From Peptostreptococcaceae bacterium (GTDB lineage Bacteria > Bacillota > Clostridia > Peptostreptococcales > Filifactoraceae), in assembly GCA_030532705.1 (NCBI GenBank), contig JAUNKR010000015.1:1-42558 (forward strand): a stretch of DNA of 42,558 bases, written 5' to 3'. This document shows positions 17,932 to 26,918 of the stretch, piece after piece. The position numbers and the translations under genes are program-made. Position 1 is the first letter of the stretch, and every line of letters starts with the position of its first letter. The notes below the pieces were generated by a model. It had not been told where the DNA came from. It was given only the letters and a program-made list of their open reading frames with translations, and searched no databases.

Positions 17932-18549
17932 GTGAGTAACATTATTTATGATGGCGCAGATGAGTCGAGAAATTTCAACGCTTTTGACAGTAACGGTGAA
18001 TTGATCGCTATTGGGAATCTGGACTATATCGGTGAAAAAATCTCGGTTTTTTCGGTTTCGGAATTTATAGAGAATAAAAGGAAGATATCCGGCTATATCC
18101 GAGTAGAGTCAAAAGTGAATTATTCCGATGTGTACAGCGCGATGGTGGATCGAGTGGAGAGCAATAAGATCGTGCTGGAGTCTTTGAGGAACATCAGCGA
18201 TGAACTGAAGGAAGATATCAAGGTCGACTTTAGACGAGATATCAAGGTGAGCTACGAGGATGGAGGAGAGGAGATCCAAGTCGAAGCTCGACTGATAGAT
18301 ATCAGCAGCGGTGGGGTAGGTTTGGTTTCTAAAAAGGCATTTAAGGTAGGGCAGGTGCTTCGGATCGACACCGAGATCCTCGGGATAGGGTCTTTGCTCA
18401 ATGTACAGACTTTAAGAAGAGAAGTGATGGGAAGGTTCTACAAATATGGATGTCGCTTTGTAGAGGTCAACTCGAGAGAAGAGAGCGCGATCCGTCGCGC
18501 AGTATATCGTCTACAGATCGAAGATCATCGAAGCAGATATGGGAGGTGA
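17932..18549 (+). CDS. PilZ-domain protein heading the flagellar cluster
   Basis: A 205-aa protein with a YcgR-like N-terminal region (about 1-95) and a PilZ fold from about residue 97. PilZ proteins usually bind cyclic di-GMP and, in the YcgR/FlgZ type, slow the motor. The second binding motif is intact (D123-I-S125-S-G-G128). The first, normally R-x3-R, reads R101-R102-D-I-K105, so one arginine is lysine or the loop is one residue shorter. The start is GTG 17932 after CGGAGGG. flgB begins 5 bases after its stop, so it leads the operon. A role in c-di-GMP control of motility is likely but binding is uncertain. Confidence 0.85.
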   Translation: MSNIIYDGADESRNFNAFDSNGELIAIGNLDYIGEKISVFSVSEFIENKRKISGYIRVESKVNYSDVYSAMVDRVESNKIVLESLRNISDELKEDIKVDFRRDIKVSYEDGGEEIQVEARLIDISSGGVGLVSKKAFKVGQVLRIDTEILGIGSLLNVQTLRREVMGRFYKYGCRFVEVNSREESAIRRAVYRLQIEDHRSRYGR

Positions 18550-18554
18550 AGCAG

Positions 18555-18950
18555 ATGAAGAGTATTTTTAACAACTCGATAAGAATGACGGAAAAGACCT
18601 TGGATTTTCTTTGGAAGAGACAGGGGATCATTGCAAATAATATTGCAAACCAAGATACACCGAATTATAAGGCGAAACTGCTTACTTTTGAAGAAAGCTT
18701 TCGGAGTCAGATCGAGGGGGTAGGAAGAAAGAAGGGTCCCGGAACGAAAAAAGCTTTTGCAGAGGCGATCGATCGAGCGGATGCAAACACAAAAGAGAAT
18801 AATTCAGGCTCTAACCGATTGGATGGAAACAATGTGAGCCCGGATGCGGAATATACCGAGTTGGCAAGGACAGGCCTGCAGTATCAATATGCACTCAGAG
18901 CGATCAATGATGAGTTTATGAGGATACGAAGTGTGATCAAAGGACAGTAA
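18555..18950 (+). CDS. flgB: Flagellar proximal rod protein FlgB
   Basis: A 131-aa rod subunit exported through the flagellar type III apparatus. It has the family N-terminus with the rod motif IANNIANQDTPNYKAK and the C-terminal amphipathic helix LARTGLQYQYALRAINDEFMRIRS. ATG 18555 follows GGAGGTGA; an upstream extension in the same frame overlaps the PilZ gene and has no family similarity. In nearly all Firmicutes flgC comes next, but here fliE follows directly. Confidence 0.95.
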   Translation: MKSIFNNSIRMTEKTLDFLWKRQGIIANNIANQDTPNYKAKLLTFEESFRSQIEGVGRKKGPGTKKAFAEAIDRADANTKENNSGSNRLDGNNVSPDAEYTELARTGLQYQYALRAINDEFMRIRSVIKGQ

Positions 18951-18959
18951 GGAGGAACT

Positions 18960-19259
18960 ATGTTTATTAAACCGATGAACCCGATAGGCTCACTGGATCA
19001 GCTTAACGGGCTGGACAAAATAAATTCACAGAAAACGGATTCTGTATTTAAGGATGTTTTTCAAAAGGCGATCGAAAATGTGATCGAGACGGACAAGGAA
19101 GTTCAAAAAGAGCAGTATCTTTTGGCAACGGGCCAGACAGATGATCTGCATAATCTAACGATCGCATCTACGAAGGCGCAGCTGTCGATCGATCTGATGA
19201 TCCAACTAAGAAATAGAGCGATGGAATCATACAATGAGATGATGAGGATTAATTTATAA
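18960..19259 (+). CDS. fliE: Flagellar hook-basal body protein FliE
   Basis: A 99-aa protein linking the MS ring to the rod. The C-terminal half, with DLHNLTIASTKAQLSIDLMI and RNRAMESYNEMMRINL, is the FliE signature. Ribosome site AAGGAGG and ATG 18960, 9 bases after flgB. Confidence 0.95.
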   Translation: MFIKPMNPIGSLDQLNGLDKINSQKTDSVFKDVFQKAIENVIETDKEVQKEQYLLATGQTDDLHNLTIASTKAQLSIDLMIQLRNRAMESYNEMMRINL

Positions 19260-19286
19260 AAGTCAGACGACAAGGGGTAGTTAGCT

Positions 19287-20987
19287 GTGAACGAAAAGGT
19301 CAAATTTTATTTGGAAAGGATCAAGGGTACGATCGGTGGTCTTAGCGGGAAAAGGAAAAAGCAGATCGTTGTAATGACCCTGTTGATATTGGTCATCTCG
19401 ATAGGAACAGCGGCCTTTCTGAATGCAAAAAGCTATAATATGCTTTTTACAGGTCTCAATGAGCAGGAAGCCAGTGAGATCATGGGGAAGCTTCAGTCGA
19501 AGGGTGTGAGCTATAAATACGAGGACGGAGGAACGATCCTTGTAGATGCCAAAGAGGAAGAAAAGATCAAGGCGGAATTGGTATATGAAGGGTATCCCAA
19601 GAGTGGCTTCACCTATGATGTATTCAAAAGCAATATCGATCTGATGACAACAGATTTTGAAAAAAACAATTATAAACTTTTTGATTTGCAGGATCGTATC
19701 GGTGCAACGATCCGACTGTTTGACGGCGTAAAGGATGCGAAAGTGACGATCGCGCTGGGTGAGGATAGAAGATATGTCCTTGATGCCAACGAGAAGACAC
19801 AGGCAAGTGCATCGGTCGTAGTGATCATGAATGCAGGAGGATCACCGACGCCGGAGCAAGTAAAAGGAATTCAGCGTTTGGTCGCAAAGAGTATCCCGCA
19901 GCTGGATATTGCAAATGTTGCGGTGCTCGATGGGGACGGGAATGATGTATCTCAAGCAGATTCACTTCAATCAGAGCTTGCAAAACTGAAAGCGGATTTT
20001 GAAACGCAGATCGAGAATTCGGTAAAGTCCAAAGTGATCAATGTGCTCGCACCTTTCTATGGGGAAGAGAATATTCGCGTTTCGGTAAAAGCAACGGTGG
20101 ATATGAACAAAAAAATCCGCGAGAGTATCAACTATTCTCTGCCGAAAGAAACGGTGAATGATTCGGAAGAAAAGCAAACGCCGAAGACTGCCGGAGAAAC
20201 GACGCAGGAAGCGGATGATCAAGGAGATGTGAAACCAAAAGAGGGGCAGGATAAGATCGAACGACCGACACCGATCAAATCACGAGAATCGATCAATCAG
20301 GAGATCACAAGAGACAAAGAGCAAGTGGGCGGCGTTGCAGGAACGGAGTCCAATGCGGATATACCGATCTATGGCGGAAATCTTCCGATCAACGGAAAAG
20401 AAGCTCATATCGTCAATCAAAATGACATCGATTACTTGGTCAATCAGATCAAAGAGCAAACACAGATCGACAGTGGGATCGTTGAAGATATGATGATCTC
20501 GGTATCGCTTAACACGAGCAGCAATCCGGGTATAGCCAAAGAAGAAGTGATCAGTTTGGTCGGGAATGCATCCGGGATCGCCAGAGAGAAGCAGGCGAGC
20601 AAGATCACTGTGGTCAGCGGAGCATTCTATGATCCGAAAGCGGACGAAGTGGTACCCGGTGAGACACCGAGCGTAACAGAGCAATATAAAATATGGATCA
20701 TCGGCGCAGCCGGAGCTTTCATCTTTGCTCTTTTAGTGACCATCATCGTATCGATCATCCTAAGAAAGAAGAGAAAGAAAAAACAGGCGAGCATGCAAGT
20801 GGCATCGCCAAGAGCTCAAGTGCTGGCGGTTGATCCGGCTCAAGATGAGGAATCCGAGATCATCAGTGTGAAGAATGAAAAAACATTGGAGCTTCGAAAT
20901 AATATCCGAGACTTTGCAACAGATAATCCGGAGATCTCAGCTCAGCTTCTCCGTTCATGGTTAAGAGGGGAGGGTGAAGATGAATAG
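19287..20987 (+). CDS. fliF: Flagellar MS-ring protein FliF
   Basis: A 566-aa protein that forms the MS ring in the cytoplasmic membrane. There are spans near residues 27-46 and 470-495, with ring-building motifs between (MLFTGLNEQEASEIMGKLQS; YEGYPKSGFTYDVF; ATIRLFDGVKDAKVTIALG). A low-complexity charged segment (about 290-340) precedes the second part of the ring domain. The FliG-binding C-terminus ends LRSWLRGEGEDE. GTG 19287 after AAGGGG. It overlaps fliG by 8 bases. Confidence 0.97.
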   Translation: MNEKVKFYLERIKGTIGGLSGKRKKQIVVMTLLILVISIGTAAFLNAKSYNMLFTGLNEQEASEIMGKLQSKGVSYKYEDGGTILVDAKEEEKIKAELVYEGYPKSGFTYDVFKSNIDLMTTDFEKNNYKLFDLQDRIGATIRLFDGVKDAKVTIALGEDRRYVLDANEKTQASASVVVIMNAGGSPTPEQVKGIQRLVAKSIPQLDIANVAVLDGDGNDVSQADSLQSELAKLKADFETQIENSVKSKVINVLAPFYGEENIRVSVKATVDMNKKIRESINYSLPKETVNDSEEKQTPKTAGETTQEADDQGDVKPKEGQDKIERPTPIKSRESINQEITRDKEQVGGVAGTESNADIPIYGGNLPINGKEAHIVNQNDIDYLVNQIKEQTQIDSGIVEDMMISVSLNTSSNPGIAKEEVISLVGNASGIAREKQASKITVVSGAFYDPKADEVVPGETPSVTEQYKIWIIGAAGAFIFALLVTIIVSIILRKKRKKKQASMQVASPRAQVLAVDPAQDEESEIISVKNEKTLELRNNIRDFATDNPEISAQLLRSWLRGEGEDE

Positions 20988-21984
20988 CAATTTGACACCT
21001 CAACAAAGAGCGGCGGCGGTCGTTATATCCATGGGCGTAGACAAAGCATCCAAAGTTTATCAGTATCTTTCGGCGGATGATATCGAGCAGCTTACGGTAG
21101 AGATCGCCAAGTTGGGATATGTATCCGTAGAGGATACGGAGCAGGCACTGGATCATTTCTACAAGATGTGCCTGACACAGAAGGTCGTGACCGAAGGTGG
21201 CATGGAATATGCGAGGACCGTTCTGGAGTCCGCATTTGACGAACAAACAGCGAACGATCTTCTTCAAAAAGCGACCAAAAGCATGAAGGTCAAATCCTTT
21301 GACTATATTCGAAAGGCGGACAGCAAAAATCTCTTCTCAGTGCTTCAGCACGAGAGGCCGCAAGTGATCGCCCTGGTGCTATCTTATGTGGATGCGAGAA
21401 ATACGGCGGCAGTTATTGCGGAGCTTCCGGAAAATAAGAAGATCGAGGTCGTGGAACGGATCGCTAAAATGGAAAGTGCTTCACCGGAAGCGATCAAGAT
21501 CGTGGAAAGTGAATTAAAGAAAAGATTTTCCAGTGTTATCACTTCCGATTACACAAGGATCGGCGGCATAGATTTTATGGCGGATGTTATGAACAATATC
21601 GACCGCAGCAACGAAAGATATATCTTCGATGAACTTGCAGAAAGAGATCAGGAGTTGGCAGATACGATCCGTAAGAAGATGTTCGTATTTGAAGACATCG
21701 TCAATCTGGATGCAAGATCGATCCAGATCTTCGTTCGAGAATGCGAAGTCAAGGATCTGGTATATGCACTCAAGGGATCAAATCCTGAGGTCAATGCATT
21801 GATCTTTGCGAATATGTCAAGTCGTATGGCGGAGAATATCAAAGATGAGCTTGAGATCACGACCAACTTGAAGTTAAAGGATGTGGAAGAAGCTCAGCAA
21901 AGAGTCGTTGCGGTGATCCGAAGATTGGAAGAAGAAGGACAGCTGGTGATCTCCAAAGGTGGAAAGGACGATATCATTGTTTAA
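20980..21984 (+). CDS. fliG: Flagellar motor switch protein FliG
   Basis: A C-ring protein of 334 aa that binds FliF and contacts the stator. The N-domain starts LTPQQRAAAVVISMGVDKAS, the middle domain has the EHPQ-like motif (HERPQVIALVLSYV), and the C-terminal torque helix contains charged residues around FVRECEVKDLVYALKGS. ATG 20980 is preferred over GTG 20974 because GGGGAGGG (20967-20974) sits five bases upstream. Eight-base overlap with fliF. Confidence 0.97.
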   Translation: MNSNLTPQQRAAAVVISMGVDKASKVYQYLSADDIEQLTVEIAKLGYVSVEDTEQALDHFYKMCLTQKVVTEGGMEYARTVLESAFDEQTANDLLQKATKSMKVKSFDYIRKADSKNLFSVLQHERPQVIALVLSYVDARNTAAVIAELPENKKIEVVERIAKMESASPEAIKIVESELKKRFSSVITSDYTRIGGIDFMADVMNNIDRSNERYIFDELAERDQELADTIRKKMFVFEDIVNLDARSIQIFVRECEVKDLVYALKGSNPEVNALIFANMSSRMAENIKDELEITTNLKLKDVEEAQQRVVAVIRRLEEEGQLVISKGGKDDIIV

Positions 21985-22759
21985 TCTGATAAAGAAAGCA
22001 AATACCGATTCACATGTGATCAGCTACAATGTTCTCCAGGGCTTTGATGAATTTGAAGAAGAAGCAGCGGAGGAAGAAGCCGTCACAGAGGTGGTCGGAT
22101 ACGATCTGGAAGCCCTTAACAAAAAGAAGCAAATCCTTCAGGAAGAGATCATAGAGCTTGAAAAGAGAGCCGGTCAGATCATCAGGGATGCGGAGGATGA
22201 GGCGGAGCGACTAAGGTCGGAATCGTCCAGAAGAGGTTATGAAGAGGGCTTTGAAAAAGGCCACAGCGCAGGAAGCGACCAAGGTTTTGAAGAGGCGCTT
22301 CGACAGGGGCTTCGAAGGATCAAATCGGACAACCAAGGTTTGTTGGATGATCTGAAAAGGATCATAGAACATACGGAGGAACGAAAAAAAGAACTATTAA
22401 GAAAATATCAGGAAGACCTGAAAGATATAGCGATCGCGGTCGCCGAGAAAGTCGTACATGTCAGTTTGAAGTCAAGCGGGGATATCATAAAAAGAATGAT
22501 CCTTTCCGCAACGGAAGGGCTGCAGACGAGGGAATGGGCGAAGATCTACATCGCAAAGACCGACTCGCAAATTTTGCTTCAAGGCGATACAAATCTTCTC
22601 GAATCACTATCATCACTGTCAGATCATATCAAGATCATCGTGATGGAAGAAGAAGCGCCGGGGACCTGCATCATCGAATTACCGGACAAGGTATTGGATG
22701 CGAGTGTAAATACCCAGATGGAAAATATCCGCGAGATCTTAAGTTCAGGTCGGATTTAG
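21977..22759 (+). CDS. fliH: Flagellar assembly protein FliH
   Basis: A cytoplasmic regulator of the export ATPase FliI, about 260 aa. A long charged coiled coil (about 40-150) includes the glycine-spaced heptads typical of FliH (YEEGFEKGHSAGSDQGFEEA). The C-terminal domain is IAIAVAEKVVHVSL onwards. TTG 21977 is preferred: GGAAAGGA lies eight bases upstream and it gives an 8-base overlap with fliG. GTG 21959 is an alternative adding six residues. Confidence 0.92.
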   Translation: MFNLIKKANTDSHVISYNVLQGFDEFEEEAAEEEAVTEVVGYDLEALNKKKQILQEEIIELEKRAGQIIRDAEDEAERLRSESSRRGYEEGFEKGHSAGSDQGFEEALRQGLRRIKSDNQGLLDDLKRIIEHTEERKKELLRKYQEDLKDIAIAVAEKVVHVSLKSSGDIIKRMILSATEGLQTREWAKIYIAKTDSQILLQGDTNLLESLSSLSDHIKIIVMEEEAPGTCIIELPDKVLDASVNTQMENIREILSSGRI

Positions 22760-22766
22760 GTGAAAT

Positions 22767-24071
22767 ATGTATAGAGATATGATCAAACGGATCGCTAACA
22801 CGGATACAGTCAGTCATATCGGAAAGATTGAAAATATCGTCGGGATGGCGATCGAGGCGTCCGGAGACAAAGCGACGATCGGAGATATCGGGATGATCTA
22901 TTCTGAAAGCTCGGATCGTCATATCCCGGCTGAAGTGGTAGGCTTTAGAGACAGCAAGATCTTGCTGATGCCCTACGAAAATATCAGCGGAATATCTTCG
23001 GGGAGTTTTATAAGAAATACGGGAAACCGGTTGAAGATCCCCGTGGGCGACGGCCTGAAAGGAATGGTCATCGATGCGATGGGTCAACCGATCGACCTGG
23101 GAGTACAGTTCAAGCCGGATGGTCATCGTTATGTGGACAGCAATTATACCAACCCGCTCACAAGACCTCCAATCAGAGAAAAGCTCGAATTTGGAGTGAA
23201 GGCGATCGATGGTCTGCTGACAATAGGAAAAGGTCAGAGGGTCGGGATATTTGCCGGATCCGGGGTAGGAAAGAGTACCTTGCTCGGAATGATCGCAAAG
23301 AATGTCAAGGCAGACATCAATGTGATCGCGCTTGTTGGAGAGCGAGGAAGAGAGGTAAGAGAATTTATCGAGAAGGATCTTGGAGAAGAAGGCTTAGCAC
23401 GCTCCGTGCTGGTCGTGGCGACTTCGGATCAGCCGGCAATGATGCGGCTGAAATGCCCGATGGTAGCGACGGCGATCGCAGAACATTTCAAAGATCAGGG
23501 AAAAGATGTGCTTTTGATGATGGATTCACTCACAAGATTTGCGATGGCGCAGCGTGAGGTAGGGCTTGCTATTGGAGAACCGCCGATCGCTAGAGGATAC
23601 ACTCCGTCGATTTATGCGGAGATGCCAAAGCTTCTGGAGAGGACAGGGCGCTTTGAAAACGGTTCGATCACCGGTGTATATACCGTTCTGGTAGAAGGAG
23701 ATGACACCAATGAGCCGATTGCTGATATCGTAAGAGGTATTCTCGATGGACATATCGTTTTATCAAGGAGACTTGCGAACGAAAACCACTTTCCGGCGAT
23801 CGACATCAATGCAAGCATATCACGATTAATGAGTACGATCGCAGATACGGAGCATCAGGCATTAGCATCTAAGCTGAGAGATATCTCGTCGATCTATGCA
23901 AAGAATTTAGATCTGATATCGATCGGAGCATATAAAGCAGGCACCAATATGAAGCTGGATTATGCGATCTCAAAAATCGACCGTGTGAACCGATTTTTGA
24001 AACAAGGTGTCAATGAAAGCTTCACGATGCAAGACACGATTGGGCAGCTTGCTGAAATTTTTGAGGATTAG
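22767..24071 (+). CDS. fliI: Flagellum-specific ATPase FliI
   Basis: The export ATPase, 434 aa, related to the F1 beta subunit. Walker A is GSGVGKST (164-171), Walker B is DVLLMMDSLTRFAMAQRE, and GYTPSIYAEMPKLLERTGR is the export-ATPase signature. Ribosome site AGGTGA, ATG 22767, 7 bases after fliH. Confidence 0.98.
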   Translation: MYRDMIKRIANTDTVSHIGKIENIVGMAIEASGDKATIGDIGMIYSESSDRHIPAEVVGFRDSKILLMPYENISGISSGSFIRNTGNRLKIPVGDGLKGMVIDAMGQPIDLGVQFKPDGHRYVDSNYTNPLTRPPIREKLEFGVKAIDGLLTIGKGQRVGIFAGSGVGKSTLLGMIAKNVKADINVIALVGERGREVREFIEKDLGEEGLARSVLVVATSDQPAMMRLKCPMVATAIAEHFKDQGKDVLLMMDSLTRFAMAQREVGLAIGEPPIARGYTPSIYAEMPKLLERTGRFENGSITGVYTVLVEGDDTNEPIADIVRGILDGHIVLSRRLANENHFPAIDINASISRLMSTIADTEHQALASKLRDISSIYAKNLDLISIGAYKAGTNMKLDYAISKIDRVNRFLKQGVNESFTMQDTIGQLAEIFED

Positions 24072-24119
24072 AGTTATAAAATGGTTACTATTTAATCAAA
24101 AAAGGGATTGGAGGTTATA

Positions 24120-24563
24120 ATGAAAAAGTTTACTTTCCCGCTGGATACAGTTCTAGGATATAAAGAACAAGTCCTCGATATCAAATTGAGTGAACATGGT
24201 AAAGCCTTAAGCGCAGTCAACGAGCAGGAAGAGATCATCACAAAGCTTTTGGAAGAATATGAGGGTCATCAAAAAAAATTCAAGGAGCGTAGCGCATTAG
24301 GCGTTACGATCGTTGAAGCGCTGGGATATGAAGCCTATATGTCTTTTCTCGGAGATCGCATCAAACAAGAAAAATACAAACTCGATGATCTGAAAAGAAT
24401 TGAAGAATCGATGCGTGAGGAAGTCGTGGAGGCGAAGATCGAAACTTCGACGATCGAAAAGCTGAAAGAGCGAAAGAAAGAAGAATATGACAAACTCGTT
24501 CAGAAGAATGAAGAACTTTTTATCGAAGAGTTTGTTTCCAACAAGATGGCATCAATATCATAA
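24120..24563 (+). CDS. fliJ: Flagellar export protein FliJ
   Basis: A 147-aa coiled-coil protein that couples FliI to the FlhA gate. It starts MKKFTFPLDTVLGYKEQV, the usual FliJ N-terminus, and continues as a charged two-helix hairpin. ATG 24120 follows GGAGG (24110-24114); an in-frame ATG at 24108 overlaps the ribosome site. Identification rests on position after fliI, length and coiled-coil character. Confidence 0.9.
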   Translation: MKKFTFPLDTVLGYKEQVLDIKLSEHGKALSAVNEQEEIITKLLEEYEGHQKKFKERSALGVTIVEALGYEAYMSFLGDRIKQEKYKLDDLKRIEESMREEVVEAKIETSTIEKLKERKKEEYDKLVQKNEELFIEEFVSNKMASIS

Positions 24564-24597
24564 GATAGATATGAATTTATGAAAGGAGGTGAGAAAG

Positions 24598-25743
24598 ATG
24601 AAGATCGAAAAAATAACGGCAAAGCAAGTTCAAGAAAAAAGACACAGCAAGGAAGCGGGCTCTAAATTCAAAGATATGATGCAAGCTTTGGAAGGGAGCA
24701 CAAGCAAGGAAGCAAAAAATGACAAGGAAGCGGTAAGCAAGGAAGCGGAACTTAAAGGAGAGGTCAAAAATGACAAGGATGTCGAAAGCAAGGAAGCAGA
24801 TCATAAGATCAAATCGGAAGGAACCGTAGAAAATAAGATCAATGGCTTGGCACAGGTCAATGAAGAGATCGATGTGCAAGCGATCGTCAAGGAAGACAAA
24901 AGCATAAGCAAGAAGGCGAATATCAAGGAAGATGAGCAAGGAAGCAAAATAGAGGCAGAGCAGCTTACGAATATTCCGATGCAAGTAGTAGTCGGAAGTA
25001 GGGCTTATGCGATCAAAGAAAAGAATGAAACGATGCTTTCCGAGCAGAAAGATCCTATGGAAGATCCGCTTGGAAAAACAGAGCTTCATAAACAGCTGGA
25101 TAATGCATGGATGCTAAAACCACAGATCAAAGAAATGAGCATGGAAGCGAAAGATATCAATTCACTTCAAAGGGAGATCGAATTGAAAACAGGCGAGGAA
25201 GTCGATATTTCATTCAGAAAACAGATCGATCCGAAGGAAGGATCCGCTGAAATTCAAGAGGAAAATATTCAGATCATACAGGGAAGTAAATTGCAAGGAA
25301 GCGAAACAAGGGAAGTAGAAAAGATCAGCATCAAGGTGGCAGAGCCTCAGGACATTGCTCCAAAGGTGATCGAAAAGCTTCAGGAGAAGATCGAGATCCT
25401 GCAGACCGGTGAAAAGAGCTACGAGATCGAAATGGATCCCGAAAATCTTGGAAAGATCCATGTGAAGATCCATTTTGGAGAAAAAGGAACAGCTCTTGAA
25501 ATGGTATTCAGTGAAAAGAAAACGATGGAGTTGATGGCAAGGCACTTGGAGCAAATGAGCGAGACACTGCAAAGCAATAGGGAGCTGCCGATCGATATCC
25601 GAATGAGTGAAGGAACACCATCAGATTATTTGGATCAGCAACAGCAAAGACAACAAGAACAACAGCAAAGAGAAGAACAAAGAAAAAGCGAAGAGTTTAT
25701 CAATCAAATGAAACAGGCGATCGCAGAACAGGATATCGCATAA
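24598..25743 (+). CDS. fliK: Flagellar hook-length control protein FliK
   Basis: A 381-aa exported ruler protein. The N-terminal two thirds is low-complexity and Lys/Glu-rich, with four SKEA and one DKEA motif within residues 17-67. The C-terminal switch domain (about 255-345) has the family core EMDPENLGKIHVKIHFG. A Gln-rich tail follows. ATG 24598 lies after AAGGAGGTGA (24581-24590). The decamer GCAAGGAAGC recurs six times inside the gene in two reading frames. N-terminal divergence is normal for FliK. Confidence 0.93.
   Translation: MKIEKITAKQVQEKRHSKEAGSKFKDMMQALEGSTSKEAKNDKEAVSKEAELKGEVKNDKDVESKEADHKIKSEGTVENKINGLAQVNEEIDVQAIVKEDKSISKKANIKEDEQGSKIEAEQLTNIPMQVVVGSRAYAIKEKNETMLSEQKDPMEDPLGKTELHKQLDNAWMLKPQIKEMSMEAKDINSLQREIELKTGEEVDISFRKQIDPKEGSAEIQEENIQIIQGSKLQGSETREVEKISIKVAEPQDIAPKVIEKLQEKIEILQTGEKSYEIEMDPENLGKIHVKIHFGEKGTALEMVFSEKKTMELMARHLEQMSETLQSNRELPIDIRMSEGTPSDYLDQQQQRQQEQQQREEQRKSEEFINQMKQAIAEQDIA
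24647..25302 (+). repeat. Dispersed decamer GCAAGGAAGC in fliK
   Basis: Exact copies start at 24647, 24704, 24737, 24788, 24936 and 25293. The first four encode Ser-Lys-Glu-Ala; the last two lie in another frame, encoding Gln-Gly-Ser. A seventh copy at 38703 is in the sigD gene in the third frame (Ala-Arg-Lys). Confidence 0.7.
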
Positions 25744-25765
25744 CGAATTCGCGGAAAGGAGAATT

Positions 25766-26488
25766 ATGTCAATGGAATTGATGGGCAACTATGGCAGAGA
25801 CTATGCCAAAGTTTCCGAAACGAACAAGATCAAGCAATCGAGCAAATCAAATACGAAGACTACATTGGAACTCAATGACTTTATCAAACTGATGGCGGCA
25901 CAGCTCAGAAATCAGGATATGAACAGTCCGCTAAACGAGTCCGAGATGATGGCACAGATGGCGCAGATGGCAACGATGCAGGCGATGAATACCTTTACGG
26001 ATGTTGCAGTGACGACCTACAGTGCTTCGCTGGTCGGAAAAGAAGTAACGCTGGCACAAGTCGAAGGGGATGAAGTAAAACAGCTGATCGGTAAAGTGAC
26101 CGGAGCAGGACTTTATAACGGCAAGCAGATCATCTTTGTTGGAGGCAAAAGTTACAACCTAAGCCAGATCATGGCGGTGGGTGAACTTCCGGACTCGGAA
26201 AAGGCGATCCGTGTCGATGAGCAGGGGAAAGAAATAAAAAGAGGTAAGAAATCCGAAAATAATGAGATAGGATTTAAAACAGCACATCTCGGAGAGAATG
26301 GACCTAAGAGGATTTCGGACTTAGAGAGAGTTTTAGGATACGATCCTTCTTCTGTTGAAGAGGAGGAAAACTCTACTCATGGGAATGAAGAGAATGTGAA
26401 TCCTGTAGAGCAAACTGAAGGGGCAAGTACCAAGATAGAAAATGAAAGAGTAAACGACCCGGAAGGAAGTGGTAAAGTTGAAGGTTAA
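25766..26488 (+). CDS. flgD: Flagellar hook-assembly scaffold FlgD
   Basis: The hook cap protein, 240 aa. The conserved core ELNDFIKLMAAQLRNQD, then NSPLNESEMMAQMAQMATMQAMN, is the FlgD signature. A short domain with VGKEVTLAQVEGDEV and YNLSQIMAVGEL follows. From about residue 142 a hydrophilic, acidic tail of about 100 residues replaces the folded C-terminal domains seen in longer FlgD proteins. Ribosome site AAGGAG, ATG 25766. Confidence 0.94.
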   Translation: MSMELMGNYGRDYAKVSETNKIKQSSKSNTKTTLELNDFIKLMAAQLRNQDMNSPLNESEMMAQMAQMATMQAMNTFTDVAVTTYSASLVGKEVTLAQVEGDEVKQLIGKVTGAGLYNGKQIIFVGGKSYNLSQIMAVGELPDSEKAIRVDEQGKEIKRGKKSENNEIGFKTAHLGENGPKRISDLERVLGYDPSSVEEEENSTHGNEENVNPVEQTEGASTKIENERVNDPEGSGKVEG

Positions 26489-26852
26489 TCCGAATTTGCA
26501 GATCAATGCGCTGAACAACTATTTGTTAAAGGAAAAAGTACTTCAGCAAAGCAAGGATAGCAGCTTTAGCAAAATATTGCACGAGCGTCTGGAACACAAG
26601 GAAGTGAAATTTTCAAAGCATGCGATGGAACGTGCAGCTCAAAGAGGGATCGAGATCGAGAGCAAGCTGATGAGCGATATCAGTGAGGCGGTCGATAAGG
26701 CACGGATGAAGGGAGTCAAAGACATCGTCGTGATCGGAAAGCAAGGAGCTTTTGTCGTCAATGTTGCAAATAATACGGTAGTCACCTCCATGAACCCGAT
26801 GGAGATGAAAAATAATATTTTTACAAATATCGATGGAGCCGTCATGATATAG
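26478..26852 (+). CDS. TIGR02530-family flagellar operon protein
   Basis: A protein of about 124 aa of the conserved, uncharacterised flagellar operon family found before flgE in many clostridia and bacilli. The core KFSKHAMERAAQRGI and the C-terminal GAFVVNVANNTVVTSM match the family. TTG 26478 is preferred because AAGGAAG ends eight bases upstream; GTG 26469 is possible. It overlaps flgD by 11 bases. Its place between hook cap and hook genes suggests a role in hook assembly. Confidence 0.87.
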   Translation: MKVNPNLQINALNNYLLKEKVLQQSKDSSFSKILHERLEHKEVKFSKHAMERAAQRGIEIESKLMSDISEAVDKARMKGVKDIVVIGKQGAFVVNVANNTVVTSMNPMEMKNNIFTNIDGAVMI

Positions 26853-26918
26853 CTGGACCGCAAGGAGGCTATGGCAGACACCGGAAGGGTAGCTGCCGAC
26901 GGATAGAAAGGAATAAAA

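Noticed and set aside
26871-26906. An 11-codon frame between the TIGR02530-like gene and flgE, after AAGGAGG
   Set aside because: Only two bases separate the ribosome site from the ATG and the peptide is too short to judge; treated as spacer with a possible GGCAG/CTGCC stem.
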